Positions 1 through 8,656 of a stretch of 64,000 nucleotides of DNA are shown here, piece after piece. The number at the start of each line of letters is the position of its first letter. Positions within the stretch are counted from its first letter, which is position 1. The notes under the pieces were generated by a model, which was not told where the DNA came from, ran no database searches, and saw only the letters and a program-made list of their open reading frames with translations. Source of the DNA: CAHJXG01 sp965277495 (GTDB lineage: Bacteria; Pseudomonadota; Alphaproteobacteria; Acetobacterales; Acetobacteraceae); the NCBI GenBank assembly GCA_965277495.1, contig OZ255824.1, forward strand, positions 4,154,001-4,218,000, given 5' to 3'. The position numbers and the translations under genes are program-made.

Positions 1-321
1 GCCGCGCAGCACGTCGTTGGCGAATATGACCGGGCTGGTGACGTTGGTGACCGCATTGCCGATCGAACGCCGCACAACGGCCGGCACGACATAGCGGTAG
101 CCCCGGGCAATCGGCTGCACCACGTTGGTGTCGATGACGTCGTTGACCCGGTAGATGAACCGGTTGGTCGGCTCGAACGGGTCGTTGTTGGCTCGGTATT
201 CTGCCACGGCCTCAGGATCGGTCGCTGGCGGCTGTGTGGCGCAGCCGCTCGCCAGCAGGACAGTGGCAATCGCCAGCGCAACAGGCTGCAACGGACGGAC
301 TATATTGAAAAAACTAGCCAT
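1..321 (-). CDS. mlaA: MlaA-family phospholipid-transport lipoprotein (3' end outside window)
   Basis: Only the first 107 residues are visible; the gene runs off the left edge. MlaA is the outer-membrane component of the Mla system that removes misplaced phospholipids from the outer leaflet. The start ATG is followed by a short hydrophobic signal and a lipobox ending in Ala-Ser-Gly-Cys (Cys near residue 27). Then comes the family signature NDPFEPTNRFIYRVNDVID and a stretch resembling 'PIARGYRYVVPAVVR'. It lies 110 bp downstream of an LplT-like transporter on the same strand, so the two may form a lipid-handling unit. No strong ribosome binding site is seen before the ATG. Confidence 0.88.
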   Translation of the reverse strand, partial: MASFFNIVRPLQPVALAIATVLLASGCATQPPATDPEAVAEYRANNDPFEPTNRFIYRVNDVIDTNVVQPIARGYRYVVPAVVRRSIGNAVTNVTSPVIFANDVLRG

Positions 322-431
322 GCGCTATTCCGATCAGGACTTGGGCGGCCTCGCTGAGGCAAAGCCGGTGAGAAGAATTCTACTAAGCTACGCTTATCCG
401 ACGTGTATGCACGAACGAATGGAACGCGCCT

Positions 432-1730
432 TCATGCCGGCGGTTTGTTCAAGCTGCGCAGACGCTGCGTTGGAGCGGTCCCAGTAGCAGGGCGGAATGC
501 CAGCGCGGCAATCAAAAGATTTAGCCCGCCCGCCGCCATCAGCACGGATGCAGGCCGCACGCCCAAGGCGGCAAGTGCGGCGATTACGCCGGCGCCTGCC
601 ACCATCGACGCCGCGTTCAGCACGTTGTTGGCGGCGATCATCCGCGCCCGCTGCGCCGGTTCCGCCCGTTCCTGCAGGATGGCATAAAGCGGCACGGAGA
701 ACACGCCGCCGCTCGCGGCCGCGCCGAACAGGCAGGCGAGCGCCGCCAAGCCGCCGGGCGACGCCAGCATTGCGGCGGGGGTGATCCATGCCGCTGCCTC
801 GGGCCGCCCGGCCAGGTGCGCGAAGCCGAGGGTGCATGCCGACAGCGATACCGCCGCGAGCGGCACGTGCCGGGCCGAGATCTCGCCCCGCAGCAGCCGG
901 CCCGCCAGGATCGATCCTGCGCCCACTCCGACCGCGAAGCCGGCCAGAAGCAAGGTGACGACGCCGTTGCCAGCGTGGAAATCCTGTTTCGCCATGACCG
1001 GGAACTCAGCCAGGAAGGTGGCGCCGAGGACCCAGAACCAGGACAGGCCAAGGATCGACAGCCATACCGGCCGGTTGGCGCGCGCAACCCGCAGCAGCTT
1101 GAGCGTTTCGCGCGCGACGTTCCAATCGATGCGCAGCCCTGGGTCGGCAGGCATCGCCGGCGGGACCATGAACGCCGCCGCGACGCCCAGGGCAGCGACC
1201 AGGAGGCCCGCAACCGCTACGATGCCCGGCCCGTACGGCATCCCGATCAGCGCGCCGCCGGCGATCGTGCCGGCAAGGATGGCGCCGAATGTGCCAGCCT
1301 CGATCAGCGCATTGCCGCGCATGAGTTCGTGCTCCGCCAGATGGTCGGGCAGGATGCCGTATTTCAGCGGGCCGAAGAACGCCGCCTGCACGCCGAGGCC
1401 GAACAGCACGGCGAACAGCGCGGGAATGTGGCCGGCGAGGAAGCCCCAGGCCGCCAGGGCCATCAGCGCCGCCTCGAACAGTTTCGTTATCCGGATCAGC
1501 CGCGCCTTGTCGAAGCGGTCGGCCAACTGCCCGGCCGGCGCCGAGAACAGCGCGAAGGGGAGGATGAACAGGCCGCCGGCCATGGCGACCAGCGCCGGCC
1601 CGCCCTCGGCCATGCGGAACACCACCAGCACGACGAGCGCGTTCTTGAACAGGTTGTCGTTCAGCGCGCCCAGCGCCTGGGTGAGGAATAGCGGCAGGAA
1701 CCGCCGGGTCCGCAGCAGGGCCGTGCTCAT
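432..1730 (-). CDS. LplT-like MFS transporter (lysophospholipid flippase type)
   Basis: Predicted 432-residue polytopic inner-membrane protein of the major facilitator superfamily. The N-terminus carries the motif LTQALGALNDNLFKNALV, diagnostic of LplT and of the transporter half of the Aas/LplT fusion proteins, which flip lysophospholipids across the inner membrane for re-acylation. About 12 hydrophobic segments are visible. An in-frame ATG 54 bp upstream would add 18 residues, but the family begins at the internal Met used here. No acyltransferase domain follows, so this is the standalone form. It precedes mlaA on the same strand. Substrate is inferred from family, not shown. Confidence 0.82.
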   Translation of the reverse strand: MSTALLRTRRFLPLFLTQALGALNDNLFKNALVVLVVFRMAEGGPALVAMAGGLFILPFALFSAPAGQLADRFDKARLIRITKLFEAALMALAAWGFLAGHIPALFAVLFGLGVQAAFFGPLKYGILPDHLAEHELMRGNALIEAGTFGAILAGTIAGGALIGMPYGPGIVAVAGLLVAALGVAAAFMVPPAMPADPGLRIDWNVARETLKLLRVARANRPVWLSILGLSWFWVLGATFLAEFPVMAKQDFHAGNGVVTLLLAGFAVGVGAGSILAGRLLRGEISARHVPLAAVSLSACTLGFAHLAGRPEAAAWITPAAMLASPGGLAALACLFGAAASGGVFSVPLYAILQERAEPAQRARMIAANNVLNAASMVAGAGVIAALAALGVRPASVLMAAGGLNLLIAALAFRPATGTAPTQRLRSLNKPPA

Positions 1731-2001
1731 GCCGGTTCTGGAAGGGACAGGTTTATAGCGGGACCAGGGGCGGGCGTGCCGCAAAGCCCGGTTGCATAAG
1801 CCTTCCGCGTCCTCGCTGCATAGTAGCGCATATGCGCCCGCGTCGGCGGCAGGACAAGGGAAGGGTTTATCGCCGTTTGCGGACCGATGCTGCGGGTCCG
1901 CAGGCAGCTTGGTGGCGATTCACCTGCTGTTCACATCTTACAGGTAATCTGATGAGGCGTTTATTCATTGAATTATACAACTAATAGGTTAATATCAGGC
2001 G
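1731..2001. other. Intergenic region between divergent genes
   Basis: 271 bp separate the LplT-like gene from the divergent sugar transferase. The last 80 bp before the sugar transferase are distinctly AT-rich, with TTGAAT and TATACA-like hexamers, consistent with a promoter, but no clean -35/-10 pair is called. No small gene or RNA is recognised. Confidence 0.4.
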
Positions 2002-3624
2002 ATGCTCCAGCGACTGACCAAGCTTACCACGGGCTGGGCCTTATGCCTGTTGGACATTGCCGCTGTGGCTATGGCCTGGCCTGCTATGTTGCTGGTCGTG
2101 GCCAACGGCCCGGCGCGGCCGATCGCGCACGCCTGGGTGGCGGCGTTGCTCTATCCCGCTGCGAACTTCGTCTGTCTTTTTGGGCTCGGGCTGTATCGCC
2201 GCGACGTCGGCATCGAACTCCGCAAGTCGCTGGCTCGAATGCCATTGGTCGCCGCCGCGGGGGCTGTGACCGCTGGTGGCGTCATGTCGGCGCTGGATGG
2301 GCTGTCCGGCCAACTGCCCTGGATGGCCTGCGCGATGCTTGCCTTCATCATCAGCGGCAGCGCTGCCCGGATCGCGTTTGACGGACTCCGGCGGCATGGC
2401 CTGTTCAGCCGCACCTTGTTGATCGTCGGCGCCGGACGCCGGGCGTGGGATTTGGTGTGGGTGCTGCGGAAGGAGGGGCCTAACCTGTCCTACCGCATAA
2501 CCTTTGCGCACGATCCAAGCTGGGGAGAGCTCGATCCACGGCTGCCCCGCGAATCGATCATGACCTTGGCCGCAGACGGTTTCCTGGGCTTGGCGCGGCG
2601 TTGCGGTGCCGACCAAATCGTGGTGGCGCCGGATGAGCGCCGTGGCCTCGCGTTGGCGGGACTGCTGGATTGCAAGATCGCGGGCATTCCGGTGGCCGAA
2701 TACCTGAGCTTCCTCGAGCAGGAGGTGCGCCGCATCGACCTGAAGCGGATGGAGCTGGGCTGGCTGCTATATTGCGACGGGTTCTATTTTGGCGCCATCG
2801 ACCGCGTGCTGAAACGCACGCTCGATCTGCTCGTCAGTGCCAGCGTGCTGCTGTTGGTATCGCCCTTCCTGCTGGCGGCGATGCTGGCGGTGAAGCTAGA
2901 AGACGGCGGACCCGTGCTATACCGCCAGGTGCGCGTCACCCGCGGCGGCAAGCCGTTCCATATCAACAAACTGCGTACCATGCGGGTCGACGCCGAGGCA
3001 AACGGCGCGGTCTGGGCATCGGCGCATGACCAGCGTGTCACCCGCGTCGGCGCGGTGCTGCGCCGTAGCCGCTTCGACGAACTGCCGCAATTATTCAACG
3101 TGCTGCGCGGCGACATGTCGTTTGTCGGCCCACGCCCGGAACGCCCGGACTTCGTCAACATGCTGTCGCAGCAAATCCCGTTATACGGTCGACGGCACAT
3201 CGCGAAGGCTGGGCTGACCGGATGGGCGCAGATCAACTATCCCTACGGAGCGTCGATCGACGACGCGCGGTCGAAGCTGAGCTATGATTTGTATTACATC
3301 AAGAACTTCAGCTTGTTGTTCGATGTTCTTATCATGCTGCAGACGTTCCGCGTCGTGCTTTGGCCAAATGCCGCGATGGGCGCCGCAGTTTGGAACGGAC
3401 CTGGCGGCGCTGCGGCCAAAGCTCAGCTCGCCCAATCCAGCACCAATTCGCGAACCGTCATGCCCGGCAATGCTCCAATCCTCGCGGCCGTTTCATTGCA
3501 GGCCGAGACGATCCCGGTCTCGAACACCGACCGCGCGTCCCCGATCCTGCACGTCATGCCGTCCGCTACCAATCCGGCGATCCCGCGGTCGTCGAGCGTC
3601 GGCAACCGTCCGATCCCTGCCTGA
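2002..3624 (+). CDS. Polyprenyl-phosphate sugar-1-phosphate transferase (exopolysaccharide initiation)
   Basis: 540-residue membrane protein of the WcaJ/GumD/EpsB type, which starts exopolysaccharide repeat-unit synthesis by moving a sugar-1-phosphate to undecaprenyl phosphate. Residues 1-130 contain about four to five hydrophobic segments, followed by a CoA-binding-like region. From about residue 268 comes a further membrane segment and the catalytic Bac_transf domain, with the signatures KLRTMRVDAE, RSRFDELPQLFNVLRGDMSFVGPRPER and KAGLTGWAQINYPYG. The family normally ends near residue 465. Here about 70 extra low-similarity residues run antisense through the convergent gene, which suggests loss of the original stop codon. 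No other capsule genes are adjacent; a Wzm/Wzt pair lies at about 60-61.6 kb. Confidence 0.9.
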   Translation: MLQRLTKLTTGWALCLLDIAAVAMAWPAMLLVVANGPARPIAHAWVAALLYPAANFVCLFGLGLYRRDVGIELRKSLARMPLVAAAGAVTAGGVMSALDGLSGQLPWMACAMLAFIISGSAARIAFDGLRRHGLFSRTLLIVGAGRRAWDLVWVLRKEGPNLSYRITFAHDPSWGELDPRLPRESIMTLAADGFLGLARRCGADQIVVAPDERRGLALAGLLDCKIAGIPVAEYLSFLEQEVRRIDLKRMELGWLLYCDGFYFGAIDRVLKRTLDLLVSASVLLLVSPFLLAAMLAVKLEDGGPVLYRQVRVTRGGKPFHINKLRTMRVDAEANGAVWASAHDQRVTRVGAVLRRSRFDELPQLFNVLRGDMSFVGPRPERPDFVNMLSQQIPLYGRRHIAKAGLTGWAQINYPYGASIDDARSKLSYDLYYIKNFSLLFDVLIMLQTFRVVLWPNAAMGAAVWNGPGGAAAKAQLAQSSTNSRTVMPGNAPILAAVSLQAETIPVSNTDRASPILHVMPSATNPAIPRSSSVGNRPIPA

Positions 3625-4220
3625 TCGATGCCGATGCAAGCGTCGTGGAACACGGCCGAGAAAGCCTCGGTCCGCAACGCCGTCGACGGATCTCCGCCGA
3701 CCAGCCCGCCATGCGATCCCGTGATCACGATTGCGCCACGGTCGGTGTCCGCGCTGACCAAGGACGCGCTATCGACCAGCACCACTGCCCTGGTCGCGCC
3801 GGGCAGCTCGAGCGTGGTGCGCGCCTCCGCGGCCCGCAGCGGATCGTAATGCGGATCGGCTGCAGCTTCGAGCAACGGCAAAGCGTCGGTGCAGGCCATG
3901 CCGGGCCGGACGCCTAGCGCGCGGGCGGCGGCGTTCACCCGGGTCAGCCGTCCGCGCGCCAGCATGTCCTGCGCGTCGCCGATCCGGGCGGTCTCGTGCC
4001 CAACGGCCGCCGCGGGGACGCCCAGGCTATCGAACAGCGGCAACGACGCGATCCCTGCCTCGTCCAGACCTAAGCCGGCGTCGTGGAACACCGCCGCGCG
4101 TACCCCGGACGCAAGCGCCACGGTTCCAGCGTAACGTCCGCCATGCGAGCCCGTCAGCAACACCGCGCCTTTTGCGGCTGGTGGCAGGTTGGTGACAGTG
4201 GCGGCGACGATCACGGCCAT
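3423..4220 (-). CDS. Uncharacterised protein built of two tandem repeats
   Basis: 265 residues; function not recognised. Two halves share the same order of motifs: 'TGSHGGRYAG' then 'AVFHDAGLGLDEAGIASLP', 'ARIGDAQ' and 'GMACTDAL' in the first half, and 'TGSHGGLVGG', 'AVFHDACIGIDQAGIGRLP', 'CRIGDARS' and 'GMTVRELV' in the second. This indicates an internal duplication and fusion of a roughly 125-residue unit. No signal peptide or membrane segment is seen. The ATG has an AGGGGG ribosome binding site, and it lies 138 bp from the divergent amidase, so the two may share a regulatory region. Its last 200 bp overlap the convergent sugar-transferase gene. Confidence 0.78.
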   Translation of the reverse strand: MAVIVAATVTNLPPAAKGAVLLTGSHGGRYAGTVALASGVRAAVFHDAGLGLDEAGIASLPLFDSLGVPAAAVGHETARIGDAQDMLARGRLTRVNAAARALGVRPGMACTDALPLLEAAADPHYDPLRAAEARTTLELPGATRAVVLVDSASLVSADTDRGAIVITGSHGGLVGGDPSTALRTEAFSAVFHDACIGIDQAGIGRLPTLDDRGIAGLVADGMTCRIGDARSVFETGIVSACNETAARIGALPGMTVRELVLDWAS

Positions 4221-4358
4221 GCGGCCCCCTGCTGGACGATGCCGACCGAGCGTGCCACGGTTCCGCCAACGAGCGAAGTCCCGTGAGGACGTATAGCGAG
4301 GCCAACCCGACGGTGCTGGCCCGCGCCTCCGGGCAACTGTCCTGATGGAGCCTGTGCC

Positions 4359-5852
4359 ATGACCGAACCCTGCGATCTCGATGCGGTCGCGGCCCGCCGG
4401 CTGATCGGCTGCAAAAAGCTGTCTGCCGCCGAGCTGACCGAAAGCTGCATCGCCCGCATCCTGGCCGTCGACCCGGCGGTGAACGCCATGGTGGCCCGCG
4501 ACTTCGACCGCGCGCGCGACTCTGCTGCGGCCTGCGACGCTGCCACAATGCGGGGTGACGCGCTCGGGCCGCTGCACGGCTTGCCGCTGGGCGTGAAGGA
4601 CCTGGAGGATGTAGCGGGCCTGCGGACCACCTATGGAAGCGTGCTGTTCCGCGACCATGTGCCGGCACAGGATCAACTGATCGTGCAGGCCACCCGCCGG
4701 GCCGGCGCTATCGTGCTGGGCAAGACCAATACGCCGGAATGGGGCGCCGGGGCGAACACGCGCAACGCCGTGTATGGCGCGACCGGTAATCCGTTCGATC
4801 CCACGCGTTCCGCGGCTGGATCGTCCGGCGGGTCCGCGGTGGCGCTGGCGACTGGCATGACGCCGCTCGCCACCGGGTCCGACATGGGCGGCTCGCTTCG
4901 TAACCCGGCGGCGTTCTGCGGCATCGTCGGGTTCCGGCCTACGCCGGGCCTGGTGCCGAACGAGAAACGCGCGCTTGGCTGGAGCCCGCTTGCGGTGCTG
5001 GGGCCGATGGCGCGCACGGTGCCGGACTTGTGCTTGCTGCTGTCCTGCATGGTGTCGGATGACGCGCGCGATCCGCTGGCAACCACGATCGCCGGGCGCG
5101 GGGTCCGCCGGGCCGCGGATTTCGCGGTGCCCGCCGCGGTCGACCTCGCCGGGCTGCGGGCCGCGCTGACGCCCGATTTCGGGTTCGCGCCTACGGAGCG
5201 GCATATCGCCGAGGTCTTTGCCGAGAAAACCGACCTGTTCCGCCATGTTTTCGCCGCCAGCGAGGACACGTCGCCCGACTGCGCCGGCACCGACAAGGTT
5301 TTCGAGGTGCTGCGCGCCACCTCGACGCTGGCGAGCCACCACGACCGGGTGCGTGACACGCCGGATGCGGTCGGCCCCAACGTGCACGCGGACGTAGCGG
5401 CCGGGCTGCGGCTCAGTGCGCTCGACGTGGCGCAGGCGTCGCAGCACCAAACCGTGCTGTATCGGCGGTGGCAGCTCTTTTTCGACTGTTTCGACGTCAT
5501 CCTGTCGCCCGCCGTCACCATCAGCCCGCGGCCCTGGTCGGAGCTGTTCCCCTCCAGCATCGACGGCAAGCCGACGCGCACGTATTTCAACTGGCTGGCG
5601 CTGGCCTATGCCGTCACCGTCGTAGGCCATCCCGCGGTCTCGCTGCCGGTCGGGCTGGACCGCAACGGCATGCCGTTCGGGCTGCAGATCGTCGGCCGCC
5701 GGGGCGGGGACGCCCAGGTGCTGGCGGCCGCAGCGGCGCTGGAACGGCTATTGGCCGACGATCCCCGCACCGCCCGCCCGGTCCCGGACCTCGCGGCGCT
5801 GGTGGGTGCGCCGCCGCTGCGCGACACGCCTGGGTTCCTCGGTTTCGGCTGA
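4359..5852 (+). CDS. Amidase-signature family amidohydrolase
   Basis: 497-residue cytoplasmic enzyme of the amidase-signature (AS) family, hydrolysing C-N amide bonds. The Ser-cisSer-Lys triad is intact: Lys80 in 'GLPLGVKD', Ser156 in 'GSSGGSA' and Ser179 in 'GSDMGGSLRNPA'. Length is typical. The specific amide cannot be told from sequence. It diverges from the tandem-repeat protein and converges on the metallo-hydrolase gene, 14 bp away. Confidence 0.9.
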   Translation: MTEPCDLDAVAARRLIGCKKLSAAELTESCIARILAVDPAVNAMVARDFDRARDSAAACDAATMRGDALGPLHGLPLGVKDLEDVAGLRTTYGSVLFRDHVPAQDQLIVQATRRAGAIVLGKTNTPEWGAGANTRNAVYGATGNPFDPTRSAAGSSGGSAVALATGMTPLATGSDMGGSLRNPAAFCGIVGFRPTPGLVPNEKRALGWSPLAVLGPMARTVPDLCLLLSCMVSDDARDPLATTIAGRGVRRAADFAVPAAVDLAGLRAALTPDFGFAPTERHIAEVFAEKTDLFRHVFAASEDTSPDCAGTDKVFEVLRATSTLASHHDRVRDTPDAVGPNVHADVAAGLRLSALDVAQASQHQTVLYRRWQLFFDCFDVILSPAVTISPRPWSELFPSSIDGKPTRTYFNWLALAYAVTVVGHPAVSLPVGLDRNGMPFGLQIVGRRGGDAQVLAAAAALERLLADDPRTARPVPDLAALVGAPPLRDTPGFLGFG

Positions 5853-5866
5853 CGCCCAGTTCCGCC

Positions 5867-6856
5867 CTACAGCACCATGTTCATCGGCTGCGGAAAGTAG
5901 CGGAAGCCGTCGCCGGCCTTCGCCACATGGCCGATGCCGGGCCAGGCGAAGTGATAGGCCAGCAGCGTCGTCCGGTTCGCCGCCAGCATCGACAGCATGC
6001 GCACCCGGCTTTCCGCGGACTGCGCCGGGTCGGTGTCGAAGGCGAACTGCGTGCGCGGGTGCTCGAGCAGCAACACCGGATGATGCGCGAGGTCGCCGAT
6101 GTAGCAAAGTTGGTCGTTGCCGGACTGGATCATGAAAATCGTGTGCCCGACCGTGTGGCCCGGCGCAGCCATCGCGGTGATGCCGGGCAGGAACTCCTCG
6201 CCATCCTTGAAATAGTGGATGCGGTCGCGGTTCGGCAGCAGGTTCTTCTGCGCCTGGCCCAGGAAATCCTTCCGCGCCGGGTAAGTGGCCGGCACGATGG
6301 CGTCGTTGGTCCAATAATCGAAGTCGGACTGAGCGATATAAAGCTGCGCGTTGGGGAAGTTGCGGCTGCCGTCATCCGCCATGATGCCCCCGCAATGGTC
6401 GATATGCGCGTGGCTCATCACCAGCGCGTCGACGCTGGCGGGATCGATGCCGGCCTGGCGCAGGCTGGCCATCAATTTGCCCGTCGTGGGGCCGAATACC
6501 CGCGACGTGCCCATGCCGAGGTCGAACAGCACAACGCGGTCGCCGAAATTCAGCACCATGATGTTCTGTTCCAGCACGGCGTTGTTGGTTGGCAGGAAAT
6601 TGTCGGTCAACTCGCGCCCGATCTCGGCCTTGTCGATCTTCAGGAACGACGCATTCGGGTCGCCGAGCGGCAGCGGCCCGTCGGATACGATGGTCGCCTC
6701 GGCTGCACCGAGCTTGAACCGGTAGAAGTAGGGCGCCTGGGCCTGTTGTCCCATTGGGGCTTTGGCCCAAGCGGCGCCGGGCAACGCCAGGGCGGCGGCC
6801 CCCAGGCCCGCAGCGGACAGCAGCCGGCGGCGCGTCGGCGCAATGTGCATGGTCAT
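5867..6856 (-). CDS. Secreted metallo-beta-lactamase-fold hydrolase
   Basis: 329 residues. An N-terminal twin-arginine signal (TRRR followed by an Ala/Leu-rich segment and an AWA cleavage-like site near residue 31) predicts Tat export to the periplasm. The zinc motif HAHIDH is at residues 149-154, with later 'PGHTVGHT' and 'YHFAWPGIGH' supplying further ligands; this is the MBL-fold hydrolase/lactonase layout. The ATG chosen has a GGGAGAGA ribosome binding site; an in-frame ATG 12 codons upstream lacks one. Substrate unknown; lactonase activity is one possibility among several. Confidence 0.85.
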   Translation of the reverse strand: MTMHIAPTRRRLLSAAGLGAAALALPGAAWAKAPMGQQAQAPYFYRFKLGAAEATIVSDGPLPLGDPNASFLKIDKAEIGRELTDNFLPTNNAVLEQNIMVLNFGDRVVLFDLGMGTSRVFGPTTGKLMASLRQAGIDPASVDALVMSHAHIDHCGGIMADDGSRNFPNAQLYIAQSDFDYWTNDAIVPATYPARKDFLGQAQKNLLPNRDRIHYFKDGEEFLPGITAMAAPGHTVGHTIFMIQSGNDQLCYIGDLAHHPVLLLEHPRTQFAFDTDPAQSAESRVRMLSMLAANRTTLLAYHFAWPGIGHVAKAGDGFRYFPQPMNMVL

Positions 6857-7061
6857 TGTCTCTCTCCCGTATTTTATGTCGTTGCCTAGCAACCATTGGT
6901 CGCAGGAGCCGAATTGTGCCGCAACCCAGACACGGTACGCAACCGCGCACCGGAAAAGCTCGCATCAACTCTGTAATACGCCCGCGGCAGCTACACGCGC
7001 GGGCCGGGACCTGCCATGCTCCCGCCCATCGGTCATTAATGGCATTTGGGGAACTATCGTC

Positions 7062-8297
7062 GTGTACCTGACCCGCCGCCACCTGCTCGGCTCCTCCTTG
7101 GCGGTCGCCGCACCGTTCGCGCCAGCGCGGGCGCAAACCGCTACGATCAAAATCGGCGTGCTGAACGATCAGTCGGGACCGTATCGGGACAACACCGGCG
7201 CCGGGTCTGTGGCCTGCGCGCAACAGGCGGTCGAAGAATTCAGCGCAGCCCACTCCAAGGATGCGGGCTTCAAGGTCGAGCTGATCTCGGCCGATCACCA
7301 GAACAAGCCGGATATCGGCGTCAGCCTGGTGCGCCAATGGCTGGACCGCGACGGCGTGGACATGGTGCTGGACGTGCCAACCTCGTCCGTGGCGCTCGCC
7401 GTGGCGGGCGTGGTGAGGGAGCGCAACAAGGTCTGCGTGAACTCCGGCGGCGGCACCGCGGACCTGACAGGCACGCAATGCACGCCGAACACGGTGCATT
7501 GGACCTACGACACCTACATGCTGGCCCGGTCCACCGCGTCGCAGTTGGTGAAGCTCGGCGGCAACAAGTGGTTCTTCATCACCGCCGACTACGTGTTCGG
7601 CCAGCAGTTGGAGCGTGACGCGACGGCCTTCGTGAAGGCGAGCGGCGGCGCCGTCGTGGGCCGGGCGGCCTACCCGTTCCCGGAAACGACCGATTTCTCC
7701 TCCTATTTGCTGCAAGCCCAGGCCAGCGGCGCCAACGTCATCGGCTTCGCCTCCGCCGGCAACGACACGGTGAACGGCGTGAAGCAGGCGCACGAGTTCG
7801 GCCTGGGCAAAAGCATGAAGATGGCGGCGCTGCTGTCCCACCCCACCGACGTCGACGCGATCGGGCCGGAGCTGGCGCAGGGCCTGTTCCTCACCTCGAC
7901 CTTTTACTGGGACATGAACGACGGCACCCGCGCCTTCACCAAGCGCGTGCTGGCCCGCATGCCGCAGCGGCATCCGCCGAACATGATCCAGGCAGGCTGC
8001 TATGCCGGCACGCTGCACTACCTGAAAACGGTGGCGGCCATGGGCGCTGCGAACGCCAAGCAGGACGGCGCAGCGACGGTCGCCGCCATGAAGGCAATGC
8101 CGACGATGGACGAGGCGTTCGGCTCCGGCAAAATCCGTGCCGACGGACGCGCGATGTTCCCGGCCTATTTGTTCCAGGCCAAGGCGCCCGGCGACATGCA
8201 CGGCCAATGGGACCTGCTGAACCTCGTGGCCACCACGCCGGCCGACCAGGCTTGGCGGCCGCTCAATGAAGGCGGCTGCCCCTTGGTGCGGGCATGA
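7062..8297 (+). CDS. Periplasmic substrate-binding protein, branched-chain amino acid ABC type
   Basis: 411 residues with a GTG start preceded by GGGGA at good spacing. An N-terminal Arg-Arg signal ending in 'PARA-QT' precedes a type-1 periplasmic binding fold (Peripla_BP_6), with 'IKIGVLNDQSGPYRDNTG' at the start of the mature protein. No permease or ATPase genes accompany it, so it must use a transporter encoded elsewhere, possibly the livHMGF set at 42.8-46 kb. It is the first gene of a seven-gene coupled operon for acyl-CoA metabolism. That suggests it captures the organic acid whose CoA ester the other genes process; this is inference. Confidence 0.87.
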   Translation: MYLTRRHLLGSSLAVAAPFAPARAQTATIKIGVLNDQSGPYRDNTGAGSVACAQQAVEEFSAAHSKDAGFKVELISADHQNKPDIGVSLVRQWLDRDGVDMVLDVPTSSVALAVAGVVRERNKVCVNSGGGTADLTGTQCTPNTVHWTYDTYMLARSTASQLVKLGGNKWFFITADYVFGQQLERDATAFVKASGGAVVGRAAYPFPETTDFSSYLLQAQASGANVIGFASAGNDTVNGVKQAHEFGLGKSMKMAALLSHPTDVDAIGPELAQGLFLTSTFYWDMNDGTRAFTKRVLARMPQRHPPNMIQAGCYAGTLHYLKTVAAMGAANAKQDGAATVAAMKAMPTMDEAFGSGKIRADGRAMFPAYLFQAKAPGDMHGQWDLLNLVATTPADQAWRPLNEGGCPLVRA

Positions 8298-8656
8298 CCG
8301 GCCCGGGTCCGGAGGCCGAGTATCGCGCGCATCTGCAGCAGGGGCGCTTCATGCTCCAGCGCAGCCGCTCGACCGGCGTGCACGTGTTCTACCCGCGCAT
8401 CGCCATCCCCGGCACCGGCGAACAGGACTTGGAGTGGGTCGCGGCCAGCGGCCTCGCGACGGTCTACGCCATCACCGTCAACCGCGCGCGCGACGGCGCA
8501 TACAACGTGGCGCTCGTGGACCTCGACGAGGGGCCGCGCATGATGACGCGCATTGATGGGGTCGAGACCGTGCCGGTCGGCGCCCGCGTCCGTGCGCGCA
8601 TCATCGAGGAGGACGGCGCGCCCTTGGTCGTTTTCATTCCGGAGCAGGCGGCATGA
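8294..8656 (+). CDS. DUF35 OB-fold protein, thiolase partner
   Basis: 120 residues. The C-terminal half has the OB-fold pattern of DUF35 proteins (LATVYAITVNRA ... VALVDLDEGPRMMTRI ... VGARVRARI). DUF35 proteins form complexes with thiolase-like proteins, as in benzylsuccinate degradation (BbsAB) and steroid side-chain aldolases (ChsH2/Ltp2). Here it overlaps the downstream thiolase-like gene by ATGA, which supports a physical partnership. The N-terminal Zn-ribbon usual in the family lacks its cysteines: there is none in the protein. It overlaps the upstream binding-protein gene by ATGA. Confidence 0.84.
   Translation: MTGPGPEAEYRAHLQQGRFMLQRSRSTGVHVFYPRIAIPGTGEQDLEWVAASGLATVYAITVNRARDGAYNVALVDLDEGPRMMTRIDGVETVPVGARVRARIIEEDGAPLVVFIPEQAA

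Noticed and set aside
4221..5630. Minus-strand open frame extending upstream of the tandem-repeat gene
   Set aside because: It is antisense to the amidase, has arginine-rich shadow composition and no motif.
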